A DNA stretch of 64,000 nucleotides from Zavarzinella sp. (GCA_041399155.1 JAWKTI010000005.1:248001-312000); one strand, 5' to 3'. Shown: positions 7,800 through 17,141, numbered from the stretch's first letter. The notes: generated from the letters alone by a model not told the origin. Numbers and translations are program-made.

Positions 7800-10700
7800 C
7801 TACTCCGCCACCCAAACCGCCGAGACCCCCCTGACCGCCGATGCCGCCACCTCCGAAACCACCGCCGCCACCGAATCCACCACCCCCACCTTGTTGCTGG
7901 ATTTGCACCAGCCCGGGGAGTTGCTGCTGTTGCAATGGCTGTGGGAGAACACCCTTCGTCAATGCATTAAGAATCACTGCAGAGATTTCATCGGCAACAG
8001 CATTCTTCAAACGCACGATGCGGAATTCGTTCATTGCCTGTGATTCGGACGTATCCAGTTTGGCAATCAACCGCTTTACTTCTTCCATATCTGCAGGAGC
8101 GGCCTGCACATAGATCGTATTCGAACTGACATCGTAGTAGACCTTATCCGACAACTGTCCGATCTGAATGCCAGATGCCACTGCACGCTGGGCGAGGTAG
8201 TTCCCCACCAATTGTGCGACAATCTGGGCAGAAGCTTTCTTCAGTGGGATTGCTTCTGGTTCCAGAGTGCTCTTAACATCCTGTTTGAGGATTTCTGCTT
8301 TGTAGTATTCTGCACGTCCGGCGGGTGCAAATAAGAGAATCACATTCTGGCGTGGAATCGGCAACATAAACACCGAGCGAGGTTGAGCGATGTTCTGTTG
8401 CTGATTGGAACCACCAAAGCCGGCAAAACCACCAAAGCCACCAAAGCCCCCTGCGAAGCCGCCCCGGCTTTGATTGCCACCACCGAACTGATTCTGCACC
8501 TGCGTACCTTCGCCACGTGCAAAAATCTGATTCATTACCTGAACCAACGTGGTAGCATCTGCATTTTTTAAAGGAATTACTTCATATTTGGGACCAATAT
8601 TTGCCCCTTCTTTTTTAATGTATTCCTGTATCTGCCGAATCAGATCAAGAGTTAATTCCAGATCACGCTGATTAGCAGCAGTGATGACGATTGCTCCCAG
8701 TTCGGGCAGAGGTTGTGCCTCAATTGGCCCACGTGGGATGAAAAACCGCAAATCACCAGGTACCACCTGTTGTGGTGGCTGCTCTGGTTGCTGGAATGAA
8801 ACCGGTAATACCGCAGCATCTACCGTCGGCGTATTGCCGGATTGCGAGATCCGTTCCCCAATTGGCAGGATCTTCACCGGTTTGAATGGTGCAGCTACGC
8901 GCGGACCATACATAGGATATTCAGGCATATCCTGTGCAAGGCCATCAAACATTGGATCAAAAATCTGAGGTTCGTTAGGGACCTCCATGTCCCGATAATC
9001 AAAAGGGCGCTGGCCCTCCGGGAACCTGGGTATCTGATCGTTAAAGGACATTCGACCGCCCCCACGACCACCACGGGTGCCACCGCCACCACCGAAGCCA
9101 CCACGAGTGCCGCCACCACCAAATGGAGACGCACCGCCCCCACCGAAGCCGCCACGAGTACCACCACCTCCGAAACCACCGAATGGTGAAGTACCGCCAC
9201 CTCCGAAACCACCACGGGTACCGCCACCACCAAATGGACTTTGTTGCTGATTTGTGTTTGTCTGCAAGCGGCTGGTAGGTGTGCGGCCTTGCATAATGTC
9301 CAGGACATCCTGGACAATCTGAGGATCGACATCCGTTAATGGCTGTAGCCGAACGACTTTAGTAGTGTCTTTAGCGTTCTTCTCGAACTCATCAACAACC
9401 AGTTTCACATTCTCATACATCGGCTTGGAACAATTCAGAATAATTGAATTGGTCACATCATCCGAGGTCACGTACAGTGTTGCCTGTCGAGCACCACCTG
9501 CTGCCGGTTGTGGTGCGGCACCTCTGCCCCGACTGCCACCAAATCCCGCAAATGGATTCTGCTGTGCCCCACCGGAGGAGCCACCAGCAGATTCCGTTTT
9601 GAAGACTTCCTTCAAAGCAGCAACCACGGTCGATGCGGTGGCATATTCGAGCGGGCCAATGAAGTAGGGCTGGGTCAGGCCGCCTTCATCGGCATTATCA
9701 ATAATGGTTTCCAGCATGTTGCGGATGGTAATCCAATCCACCGCGTTGGCCTTGATCAGCAGAGTGTTACTGCCTGTTTCTGCCACTACTCGAACTTTGG
9801 CATCTGCAGGTGGGGTTGCTGCGGCAGGTGCTGGTGCAGCAGTGGCACCAAAACCTCCAAATCCGCCTCGGCCACCACGGCCACCACCACCCAGGAATGC
9901 AGCAAATGGATTTGCGTTACCACCTTGCTGCTGCTGTTGTGGTGGGTTGTACCAATCGTTAATCGTTTTTGCAGCATCTACAGCACTGGCATTTTTCAGT
10001 CGGTAGATGTGCATCGTCGCAGTATCGTTGGAATTCGTATACATCCGGACAATCTGGGCAACCATCGCGGCAGCTTTGGGATCGTCGCTGGAAATCATCA
10101 GCTTATCGCCAACTGGTGTCAGTGTGACCGTGGGGCCATCACTCTTTTCCGGTGCGGGATTGCCAATCTGATTGTTGGCCACCACCATTTTGCGAAGCTC
10201 GGCATCGCTCATGCTCAGCGTTGGGTCGGTAGATGGCTTCGCCTGTCCACGAGGCAGACTGGGAATTTCTGGTCCCTTTGGCAGCCCTTCTGCACCCTTA
10301 GGTGTTGGGATTGGAGCTTTGGGCATCGGGGCAGGGAGTGGCGGAATGCCATCCTGACCGGGCACAAACAGCTTGATCTTTGGCCCGCCGGGAATGTTCA
10401 TTTCCTTTAATACACGCTGGACCTCATTCGCAAGATCGGCCGCACTGCCGTTTTTCAACTGAATCATGCGGAAGCCACTGCCCGTGAGATCACCTGCTTC
10501 CTCGCCCATGGCTCGAATCGCCATTTCAATATCTTGAATCTGGCTTTGGTTGCCACGCACAATAATGCCGCTGCCGTTTGGTTGGACATCAATGTACGCC
10601 CCACCATCGGTGGTGGATGGGAACATGCTTTTCAGCATGGTCGAGACAGAAGCACTATCCAGCGAGGTTACCGGAATCGTTTTTACCATTGTGGGGGCAC

Positions 10701-12015
10701 GATTGGAATTCAGTGCCTCGGCAATCATGAAATGGTCTTCTGGTGGTGCCCAAACCATGATCTGGTTGCCACCAACAGCCTGAATCCGGACAATTTCACT
10801 GGTTTTGAATTGATCTGCGAGCGCGGTCGCAATGGCATCTGCTGTACCAGCACCCACCGTGTAGTTCTGGAAGGTGGGTTTTCCGTCAATGATCTTCTTG
10901 TCGCCAGTATCGTTCTTCACCAGGAACGACTTCGCCTGGGCAACTTTATCTGCTGGGCCATTGACATGGACCATATTCTGCACTTCGTCAGCAACTACGT
11001 TCAGGGTTTTGCCACCGGGTTGTGCATAGGAATACTGCGTATTGTAACCACCGTAGCTACCATACCCTCCACTACTGTAACGTGGGTCATAGCTTCGCGG
11101 ATCACGGGGATCACGACCACGAGAGTCGCGGGAATCGCGAGAGGAAGATGAAGAAGAACGCGGATCGTAGCGAGATGGAACCGTTGAGGTGTTGGTGGGA
11201 ACCCCAAACAAACCACGCAGAAGTGTTGCAGCGTCGCGAGAACGAATGTATTGGCATTTGTGCGAATATTGTTCCGCACTGGCATTCTTTTCCAGATCCT
11301 CACCTGCCAGCAAGGTTCTCACAACCTGGCGAAGATTAGCAACTTTGTCGGTGATCACGAACGTGTTGGACGAAGACAGTGCAGCCATGTTGGCGTTGGC
11401 ACTCAGCATCGACTTGACATCGTCGCGAATATCATTGACGACCTGGGCCTTGAGCGTCAGCGCAATCTGCACAACATCGCGGGCCCCAAGCTGGTCCAGT
11501 TCTTCCACCGTAACGGTGCGGACCAACTCTGCAGGAATTGGCTTATCTGCCGCCCACAAACGGAACGATTGCTCGCTGCGAATCAGCACGTAACCTTTTG
11601 CGGTTAATGCTTCATTAATAATGTCCGTAATTTCGGAAACGGAATATTCACGGAACTTCCCACCCACTTTCGGTGGGGTAAAGTTAAACGTGCCATCTGG
11701 TGGAGCTTCCGAACTGTTAAATGCCAGTCCAGTCAGTTCTCCATACCAGTCCATTACTTCCTTCCAGGGCTTTTTGCTCATGACAAAGGTGTAATGTTTG
11801 ATTGGAGGGGGAACTTCTGCCATGGGAGCAGCAGGTTTATCACCACCTGCAGGCTTCATTGGGTCGATCTTTTCCTGAGCAGCAAGCAATGGGATGCCAC
11901 TGCCAGGATTACTGATCGTCATTCCGCCGACAACCATCGAGACAGCGAAACTGACCCCGGCGATTGACCGCAGCCACTTTTTAGGCCACAACCCACTCTT
12001 GTGATGATGAAACAT
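7567..12015 (-). CDS. Secretin N-terminal ring domains with Gly-rich linkers, N-terminal part of the same gene
   Basis: ATG 12015 is chosen because GAGGGGA precedes it by about seven bases; an in-frame GTG lies at 12048. After a signal sequence (residues to about 45, ending near LLAAQ) comes an STN/N0-like domain and then a long series of secretin N1-type modules, each showing an LKNxxAxxxA start and an NxxxIxA end. Asp/Arg/Ser-rich and Gly-rich linkers separate them. This is far more N-modules than the usual three or four, so the periplasmic part should form an unusually tall stack of rings. The frame loses sense after HITPDVQQ near 7650, where the pore domain continues in another frame. Confidence 0.85.
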   Translation of the reverse strand: MFHHHKSGLWPKKWLRSIAGVSFAVSMVVGGMTISNPGSGIPLLAAQEKIDPMKPAGGDKPAAPMAEVPPPIKHYTFVMSKKPWKEVMDWYGELTGLAFNSSEAPPDGTFNFTPPKVGGKFREYSVSEITDIINEALTAKGYVLIRSEQSFRLWAADKPIPAELVRTVTVEELDQLGARDVVQIALTLKAQVVNDIRDDVKSMLSANANMAALSSSNTFVITDKVANLRQVVRTLLAGEDLEKNASAEQYSHKCQYIRSRDAATLLRGLFGVPTNTSTVPSRYDPRSSSSSSRDSRDSRGRDPRDPRSYDPRYSSGGYGSYGGYNTQYSYAQPGGKTLNVVADEVQNMVHVNGPADKVAQAKSFLVKNDTGDKKIIDGKPTFQNYTVGAGTADAIATALADQFKTSEIVRIQAVGGNQIMVWAPPEDHFMIAEALNSNRAPTMVKTIPVTSLDSASVSTMLKSMFPSTTDGGAYIDVQPNGSGIIVRGNQSQIQDIEMAIRAMGEEAGDLTGSGFRMIQLKNGSAADLANEVQRVLKEMNIPGGPKIKLFVPGQDGIPPLPAPMPKAPIPTPKGAEGLPKGPEIPSLPRGQAKPSTDPTLSMSDAELRKMVVANNQIGNPAPEKSDGPTVTLTPVGDKLMISSDDPKAAAMVAQIVRMYTNSNDTATMHIYRLKNASAVDAAKTINDWYNPPQQQQQGGNANPFAAFLGGGGRGGRGGFGGFGATAAPAPAAATPPADAKVRVVAETGSNTLLIKANAVDWITIRNMLETIIDNADEGGLTQPYFIGPLEYATASTVVAALKEVFKTESAGGSSGGAQQNPFAGFGGSRGRGAAPQPAAGGARQATLYVTSDDVTNSIILNCSKPMYENVKLVVDEFEKNAKDTTKVVRLQPLTDVDPQIVQDVLDIMQGRTPTSRLQTNTNQQQSPFGGGGTRGGFGGGGTSPFGGFGGGGTRGGFGGGGASPFGGGGTRGGFGGGGGTRGGRGGGRMSFNDQIPRFPEGQRPFDYRDMEVPNEPQIFDPMFDGLAQDMPEYPMYGPRVAAPFKPVKILPIGERISQSGNTPTVDAAVLPVSFQQPEQPPQQVVPGDLRFFIPRGPIEAQPLPELGAIVITAANQRDLELTLDLIRQIQEYIKKEGANIGPKYEVIPLKNADATTLVQVMNQIFARGEGTQVQNQFGGGNQSRGGFAGGFGGFGGFAGFGGSNQQQNIAQPRSVFMLPIPRQNVILLFAPAGRAEYYKAEILKQDVKSTLEPEAIPLKKASAQIVAQLVGNYLAQRAVASGIQIGQLSDKVYYDVSSNTIYVQAAPADMEEVKRLIAKLDTSESQAMNEFRIVRLKNAVADEISAVILNALTKGVLPQPLQQQQLPGLVQIQQQGGGGGFGGGGGFGGGGIGGQGGLGGLGGGVGGQGNTGVQLGSQATNTTKTTSLQFFRSNGDGSISSGYLEDVHITPDVQQQPVVVCTQENDGFADGTGRRSGCAQCS

Positions 12016-12358
12016 CTGCTTTCCCCTCACGCCGATTAAAACACGCACCCCACCACGACATCAATAGGATGCGCAAACCACGATTCTGTTCATTCAACCG
12101 TTAGATTCGGCACAACCTGCATTCATAATTGACGATCTTCCCACAAACACTCAGAAAATCTTCATTTACTAGCACAATTGTGTTCATCCTAACTTACCCA
12201 GTTGATGAATACCAGCGAATATCGTGTAACTTCCTTGCTTGACGAAAATTGCGCAGATCGCGTCAGTCATGGGCAAAAAATGTGCAGCCAATCCATTGGC
12301 AGCGAGAACCAACTGTAATAGTGTACCTTATCAGTTGTTAATAAATCATGAATTTCCG
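12016..12358. other. Upstream region of the secretin gene
   Basis: No coding sequence is supported in this gap between the secretin start and the ABC ATPase stop, both on the minus strand. It should hold the secretin promoter, but I cannot single out a convincing -35/-10 pair. Confidence 0.4.
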
Positions 12359-13294
12359 TTAATCCCGCAACGTCTTGCGGGTAATTTCCAGAAAAACATC
12401 TTCCAGGGTGGGGGGAATCACCTCAAAATGAGAAATCCTAACTCCTTGATCTATTGCTAGTTGCAGCAAATCTGCGGCAAACGTTCCGTCTGGTTTGCCC
12501 CGTAAAATTATTTGTGAATTTTCTGACGACAAATGCCGAACACCCGCCAATGATGAGAATTTGCTCATTAAATCAGGCGAATTCTGCTCAAGTGTTAGTC
12601 GATATTCACTCCCACGGATCGCCAGCAGGTGCTCTATTCGGTCACACGCGATGATTTTGCCCAGGTCCATAATGGCTATCCGTGGGCACAACGCCTGAAC
12701 CTCTTCCATATAGTGGCTGGTGTAAATCACGGTCATGCCACGCGAATTCAGCAGGCGGATCTGTTCGAACAGGTGGTTGCGGGACTGCGGATCAACTCCT
12801 GTGGTGGGTTCATCCAATAACAGCAATTTGGGTTGGTGAATGACGGCAACACCAAGATTCAGACGGCGTTTCATCCCACCAGAAAAAGTTCCAACCCGGT
12901 GATCAGCGCGTTCCGTCAGCCCACAGAAATCAAGAATATCAGCAACACGATGCTGAAGCACCTTTCCCTGCAAACCATACAGCCTGCCAAAAAAAACCAG
13001 ATTTTCCCTGGCGGTCAGTTCGCCGTAAAGTGCCAGATCCTGAGTTGCCAGGCCCACTGCGTTTCGAATGTGGGCAGATGTTGAAGAGAAAAGCCCACCC
13101 ATGAATTCGATTTCGCCAGCATCGTGGGGCAACAGGCAGGCCAGAATACTCATTAAAGTGGTTTTTCCAGCACCGTTAGGGCCGAGCAAGCCGAAGATTT
13201 CCCCTTCAAAGACTTCTAGAGTTACCCCACCGAGGGCCTGGTGGGTACCATAGTTTTTGGTAACGGCACGCAGATTCAAGAACGCTTGCGACAT
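12359..13294 (-). CDS. ABC transporter ATP-binding protein (ABC-2/NatA-like)
   Basis: This is a 311-residue ATPase with Walker A GPNGAGKT at 38-45, signature FSGGMKRRL, Walker B LLLLDEPTTG and a switch His in TSHYMEEV. The C-terminal 80 residues (ending in PTLEDVFLEITRKTLRD) are the extension typical of ATPases that drive ABC-2 exporters. It powers export of an unknown substrate such as a drug, polysaccharide or sodium ion. No permease gene lies next to it in the window, so its membrane partner must be elsewhere. Its start overlaps the end of the Trm112-like gene by 19 bases, implying translational coupling. Confidence 0.9.
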   Translation of the reverse strand: MSQAFLNLRAVTKNYGTHQALGGVTLEVFEGEIFGLLGPNGAGKTTLMSILACLLPHDAGEIEFMGGLFSSTSAHIRNAVGLATQDLALYGELTARENLVFFGRLYGLQGKVLQHRVADILDFCGLTERADHRVGTFSGGMKRRLNLGVAVIHQPKLLLLDEPTTGVDPQSRNHLFEQIRLLNSRGMTVIYTSHYMEEVQALCPRIAIMDLGKIIACDRIEHLLAIRGSEYRLTLEQNSPDLMSKFSSLAGVRHLSSENSQIILRGKPDGTFAADLLQLAIDQGVRISHFEVIPPTLEDVFLEITRKTLRD

Positions 13295-13488
13295 GGTAGT
13301 TCATCAATTCGCGTGCAGGTTTCCGGCAAAGTCGCTTCCGAAATCAGCAGACAGGGAATCCCTTCTCGAATACGAAAGCTCACAGCACACTGCTGGCATT
13401 CCCACTTGGTTTCCAGGTTGACCAGGTGGGTTACCCGCTTGGGATCGATCGGGCAACGGAAAAGTTCATTGGCTAAATCGTGCGACAT
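13276..13488 (-). CDS. Trm112-family small zinc-ribbon protein
   Basis: This encodes 70 residues of the Trm112/YcaR type. FRCPIDPKR near the start and WECQQCAVSFRIREGIPCLL show the CPxD...CxxC and the following R-E/D-G-I-P segment that define the family, with cysteines placed as a zinc ribbon. In other organisms Trm112 activates methyltransferases, and the bacterial short forms have no settled role. It overlaps the ABC ATPase start by 19 bases on the same strand. The pairing with an ABC ATPase is not one I know. Confidence 0.82.
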   Translation of the reverse strand: MSHDLANELFRCPIDPKRVTHLVNLETKWECQQCAVSFRIREGIPCLLISEATLPETCTRIDELPCRKRS

Positions 13489-13509
13489 AAAGAAATGATA
13501 GCAAAATCC

Positions 13510-13530
13510 CCCACCAGAAAGGAAGGTGGG
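13510..13530 (-). terminator. Possible terminator hairpin
   Basis: CCCACC and GGTGGG pair around a nine-base loop, and on the minus strand GGGATTTTGC follows the stem. It lies about 115 bases past the end of the 13644-14591 gene and just before the Trm112-like gene. The CCCAC/GTGGG word is generally frequent here, so chance pairing is possible. Confidence 0.3.
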
Positions 13531-13643
13531 AGCAAAAATGGCGAAAGATTACAATATTGCGATATTGCCAAACTGCTATATTGCTGATTTGAAATCTAGT
13601 GCCACTGATGGTGGCTTTCACAATTTCAACTGGTGTCGGAATG

Positions 13644-14591
13644 TTACTTCACAAACGCTTTTGCGGCCACACTGCCACGCATGGTGCCGGTCACATTGAC
13701 CACATTGGTGCCTGGAGTAGCTTTTACCGTGCGAAGAAGATCCACTAGAGGTAAGAGTGATGGTTCTTCACTGGCTGCTGCACTCAGTTGCAGCCGAAGC
13801 AGGGCTACCATCCCACCCACCAGGTCACTGAGCTGTTTGGCTGCGGCACCATCGCTGGCGTTGCATGCAAGCGAAATGTGGATATCTTTGTCGATGGCAA
13901 TTGCGGCACTCATCCAATCAACGTTCTGCAAGCGTGCCTGTAACTGTTCGTTTGGGACTTCGACATTCGCAAACTGCCCCCGCACCCAGGCCACTGCCGT
14001 AATGGCAGCGGTTGGCTTCAAACTGCCCACCAGTGAGTTCATTTCGGCGGTTAATTTCGAGGTTGCCTTGCCTTCACTGGCCAGAAAAGCCACTTCCACT
14101 GCTTCTGCAGTGGGGCCTACCACAATCAGGCCGTCCTTAATGACGGCAGAAAACATCGTTTGCTCTGGCTTATCGCCTGGCAGCTTGTAGATCGTTCGCC
14201 CACCTTGTTTGACAATCGAAACTCGGTCGGTGTGCTGGTAGGCATACTTTTCTATCGAATCCGATACCGCTTTGTGGGTAAATTTGCCTTCGAGCAGCAT
14301 AAATGGTTTCCCACTATTGGCGGTGCGGACATTCATTGCCACCGTGCTGCGGGAAAAATCCTTAAAAAGATCTAACCCAGCTGCTTCGATCGCATATTGC
14401 ACCTGTTTGCGGCTTTGAATCAGGTCCTTGATGAGTTGTGGGCCGATTTGTTTCCCTAATTCTGAATTCACCACAGTGGTGACATCCACCAGGGCAACCG
14501 CATCAGTATCGGCGGGCAAATATGGGGCAATATCCGCCCCACGGGTGGTATTGGCGACAAAAGTCGCGACCAACAAAAGGAATATTCGCAT
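13644..14591 (-). CDS. Secreted unknown protein
   Basis: This encodes 315 residues with a signal peptide (MRIFLLLVATFVANTTRGAD, cleavage near residue 18). The mature part starts with APYLPADTDAVALVDVTTVV, a pattern of planctomycete exported proteins that open with a statement-like strand followed by long helices, and resembles DUF3352-type proteins loosely. It has two similar halves of alternating helices and strands without cysteines or catalytic motifs that I recognise. It lies alone between hemD and the Trm112-like gene on the same strand. Function unknown. Confidence 0.72.
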   Translation of the reverse strand: MRIFLLLVATFVANTTRGADIAPYLPADTDAVALVDVTTVVNSELGKQIGPQLIKDLIQSRKQVQYAIEAAGLDLFKDFSRSTVAMNVRTANSGKPFMLLEGKFTHKAVSDSIEKYAYQHTDRVSIVKQGGRTIYKLPGDKPEQTMFSAVIKDGLIVVGPTAEAVEVAFLASEGKATSKLTAEMNSLVGSLKPTAAITAVAWVRGQFANVEVPNEQLQARLQNVDWMSAAIAIDKDIHISLACNASDGAAAKQLSDLVGGMVALLRLQLSAAASEEPSLLPLVDLLRTVKATPGTNVVNVTGTMRGSVAAKAFVK

Positions 14592-14749
14592 CCGTCAACC
14601 CCTCACTTCCAGCAAATCCATGGAGAACATTTAGGTTATCGCAATTGAAAACGTGGGGAATGACGAAACTTGCAGTCGAAAAGAGAAATCGGTGCCACTA
14701 TCCAACTGTTTGTGGGTGTTATGCCTTTTTTCCAAACAAGGGAAATGTG

Positions 14750-15553
14750 TTACGAGAAACTTCTGCCCAGTTGGATCACCAGATTTTTCATCTGAAACCC
14801 CTGGGCGGGCTGCAGATCGACTTTTAAATGAAGGCTTTCTAATTTTTGCGAAACTACTGGGCCCACAGATGCGACAAACACTTTGCCCAGTGCGGTGCGG
14901 AACAACTCTGTTAAATTGTGTTCCGAAGCCACTTCCAGTAACCGATCCACCTGTGGGGCACTGGTAAAAACAATCACATCCACTTTGCCAGCGTCCATGT
15001 CGTGCAGTAACTCCACCACATGGGTAGCGTCGCTTTTCGGTGCGTAAACATACGGCTGGATGGTGTCTGCCTTCGCACCATTCGTGGTGATGAAGTCGAC
15101 CAGCGTGGGATTGCTTGCAGAGTACAACTGCACGCCAATCGTTTGCCCAGGCTGGATGAGTTCGGCCAACGTCTGAATAACGCCTTCTGTCGTTGGAATA
15201 GTGGCACTTCGGGTGGGCTTCAGGCCGATTTCCTTCAACGCTGTGGCAGGTTTTGGCCCACGGGTCAGCGTGTTCGAGCGTGCGACGGCATCAATCAGTT
15301 CCTGTCGACGGCCCCCACGTTCAGCGAAACCGAGCAATCGACGTAAACCCTCGCCGGTTAAAAAGATCAGCCAGTCGAACTGTCCTGCAATCAAACGATC
15401 CAACCAGAGATTGACCGTGGCTTCATCGGGTTGATCGTATATCCCAAACATGGGACAGGTGCGGACTGTGGCACCCTCACGTTCTAAAAGGCGTTGGAGT
15501 TCGTCCTGCTGGCGAGCTTCCGCAATCGCGACAACTTTCCCTGCTAGTGGCAT
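14750..15553 (-). CDS. hemD: Uroporphyrinogen-III synthase
   Basis: This is a 267-residue HemD-like protein that closes and flips ring D of hydroxymethylbilane to give uroporphyrinogen III in haem and related tetrapyrrole synthesis in the cytoplasm. Support comes from the two-domain pattern: AIAEARQQDELQRLLEREGA at the start, FDWLIFLTGEGLRRLL in domain 1, and VIVFTSAPQVDRLL with VASVGPVVSQKL in domain 2, which match the family's conserved strand-helix segments. Length is usual. Sequence identity in this family is low, so the call rests on pattern. No other haem gene is nearby. Confidence 0.85.
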   Translation of the reverse strand: MPLAGKVVAIAEARQQDELQRLLEREGATVRTCPMFGIYDQPDEATVNLWLDRLIAGQFDWLIFLTGEGLRRLLGFAERGGRRQELIDAVARSNTLTRGPKPATALKEIGLKPTRSATIPTTEGVIQTLAELIQPGQTIGVQLYSASNPTLVDFITTNGAKADTIQPYVYAPKSDATHVVELLHDMDAGKVDVIVFTSAPQVDRLLEVASEHNLTELFRTALGKVFVASVGPVVSQKLESLHLKVDLQPAQGFQMKNLVIQLGRSFS

Positions 15554-15641
15554 ATGATGATATTGGCAAGTAAGTGAATGGTGATTTGATCATATCGCGA
15601 AATTAGAATACAAAAATACAGTAATATCGCAATATCGTTAA

Positions 15642-16061
15642 TTAGTGGCCTTCTTTGACAATGTTTTTGTTCCACTTGGGAATAACCACCACCACATCCT
15701 GGGTGCCATCAGGCACGCACTGACAGCTCAGGCGGGAATCGGGGTCAACATCGCGGGCACTATCGAGCATATCTTCTTCATCTTCGGTGGCACGATTGCA
15801 GGTTCCCCCACCCTGGGTCACTTTCACGTGGCAGGTGGCACAGGCACAAACGCCCCCACAGGCATGGTCAATTTCCAGACCGGCACCCTCGGCAAGGTCC
15901 AGCACGCTCCCTTCCAGACCGGTGCGGCCATACGGAATAGCACCCGGCTGCACTTCAAATGGAATGACCTGACCGGTTTCCTCGATATGAAACGTGATTT
16001 TAAACGGCTTCTCTGCTTTTTTCACCGTGGGTTTGACAACGTACGGGTTCACTCCAGCCAT
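15642..16061 (-). CDS. fdx: 2Fe-2S ferredoxin (ISC/adrenodoxin type)
   Basis: This encodes 139 residues. HACGGVCACATCHV gives three cluster cysteines in a C-x5-C-x2-C arrangement, and the fourth lies in LSCQC near the end. DPDSRLSCQC and the acidic EDEEDMLD are typical of the adrenodoxin/ISC ferredoxin subgroup, which passes electrons in iron-sulfur cluster assembly or to oxygenases. The N-terminal 20 residues are an extension relative to E. coli Fdx. No isc genes are adjacent in the window. A 16-bp palindrome lies just upstream of its start. Confidence 0.92.
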   Translation of the reverse strand: MAGVNPYVVKPTVKKAEKPFKITFHIEETGQVIPFEVQPGAIPYGRTGLEGSVLDLAEGAGLEIDHACGGVCACATCHVKVTQGGGTCNRATEDEEDMLDSARDVDPDSRLSCQCVPDGTQDVVVVIPKWNKNIVKEGH

Positions 16062-16081
16062 GACAATCTACCTGCTCCGCA

Positions 16082-16097
16082 TCTCCCACGTGGGAGA
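16082..16097. promoter_or_regulatory. 16-bp perfect palindrome upstream of the ferredoxin gene
   Basis: TCTCCCACGTGGGAGA is a perfect palindrome 21 bases before the ferredoxin ATG (minus strand). Its position fits an operator near the start of transcription. The inner CCCACGTGGG also appears within several coding sequences of this window, so it may instead be part of a genome-wide word bias. Confidence 0.35.
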
Positions 16098-16305
16098 AAT
16101 CTGGGTAATACTGAAAAATCTGTCTACTTATTAGGATAGGTAAGCACCCACAAAGTTACAAACGGGAACATTATGAAAGAGTTTTCATTAATTTTCCCCC
16201 ACCATTGGGAAAATTCTTGTAATTTTTGCTTGCACTCTGCCTGTTCGTTCGTCTAAAAACGATGTGTGAAGACGCACAGTATTTAACATTCATGTGGAGA
16301 CAACC

Positions 16306-16881
16306 ATGAAATTGGCAAGTTTGGTATGTTTGGCAGGGCTTATTGTTGCTGGAAATGCAGTTGCTGCAGAAAAGGAAACCAAGGTAATGACCGGTCCGTT
16401 AACAGGTAAAATGAAGGCAATCGACGGGAAAGAAGTCGATCTGGCCCAGTTTAAAGGCAAAGTGGTGCTGCTGGTGAATGTCGCCAGTCGCTGTGGTTAC
16501 ACCAAGCAGTACAAAGATCTGCAGGCACTGTATGAAAAATATGGCAAAGATGGCCTGGTGGTGATTGGCGTCCCTGCCAACGAATTCGGCAAGCAGGAAC
16601 CTGGCACCGATGCCGAAATCGCTGAGTTCTGCTCCACCAAGTACAGCGTGACCTTCCCGATGATGTCCAAAGTGGTGGTGAAAGGCGAAGGAATCTGCCC
16701 ACTGTACGACTACCTGACCAGCAAAACCACCAACCCAAGTTTCGCAGGCCCCATCGGCTGGAACTTTGAAAAATTCCTGATCGGCCGCGACGGTGCGGTA
16801 AAAGGTCGTTACAAATCGAACATTGCACCGATGGATGAACAACTGACCACGGCAATTCAGAAAGAACTGGAAGCGAAGTAA
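16306..16881 (+). CDS. Exported glutathione peroxidase-like thiol peroxidase
   Basis: This encodes 191 residues; ATG 16306 is preceded by GGAGA, making it better than the in-frame ATG at 16294. Residues 1-20 are a signal peptide ending in VAA, so it acts outside the cytoplasm. The GPx fold is clear: VNVASRCGYT with the peroxidatic Cys in place of selenocysteine, FGKQEPGT with the active-site Gln, and WNFEKFLI with Trp and Asn. A second Cys in EFCSTKYSVTFPM is placed as the resolving Cys of thioredoxin-dependent GPx enzymes. The usual PCNQF is changed to PANEF. It reduces peroxides, and thioredoxin is the likelier donor. Confidence 0.92.
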   Translation: MKLASLVCLAGLIVAGNAVAAEKETKVMTGPLTGKMKAIDGKEVDLAQFKGKVVLLVNVASRCGYTKQYKDLQALYEKYGKDGLVVIGVPANEFGKQEPGTDAEIAEFCSTKYSVTFPMMSKVVVKGEGICPLYDYLTSKTTNPSFAGPIGWNFEKFLIGRDGAVKGRYKSNIAPMDEQLTTAIQKELEAK

Positions 16882-16978
16882 TCAGATTTCCATCTGATAT
16901 TCGATTTTTTTTCAGACCAGTTGCCGTTCTTCTGGTAGTGGTTCACCAATTCTTGACGAAACTTTTTTCAAAATACAG

Positions 16979-17007
16979 TTGCACATTCGTTAGAATCTCG
17001 TTATGAT
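16979..17007 (+). promoter_or_regulatory. Sigma-70-like promoter for the DUF1559 gene
   Basis: TTGCAC and TATGAT are separated by exactly 17 bases, a good match to vegetative -35 and -10 boxes. Transcription from here would give a 5' leader of about 130 bases before ATG 17142. This is by inspection only. Confidence 0.4.
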
Positions 17008-17141
17008 CACGTAGATTCTTTTAAGATGTTTCTCCGTTGCAAACACTCTTTTTGTGACACCTCTTCTCTTTGAAACATCGTTGTATGTGAAATTTCGCTA
17101 TTGCAGTGTGTCCTGGTGGAATTGGCTGGAGGTACATTTCT

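Noticed and set aside
9508..10410. A 300-residue plus-strand frame opposite the secretin gene
   Set aside because: The minus-strand secretin modules explain the region; the opposite frame has no recognisable domain.
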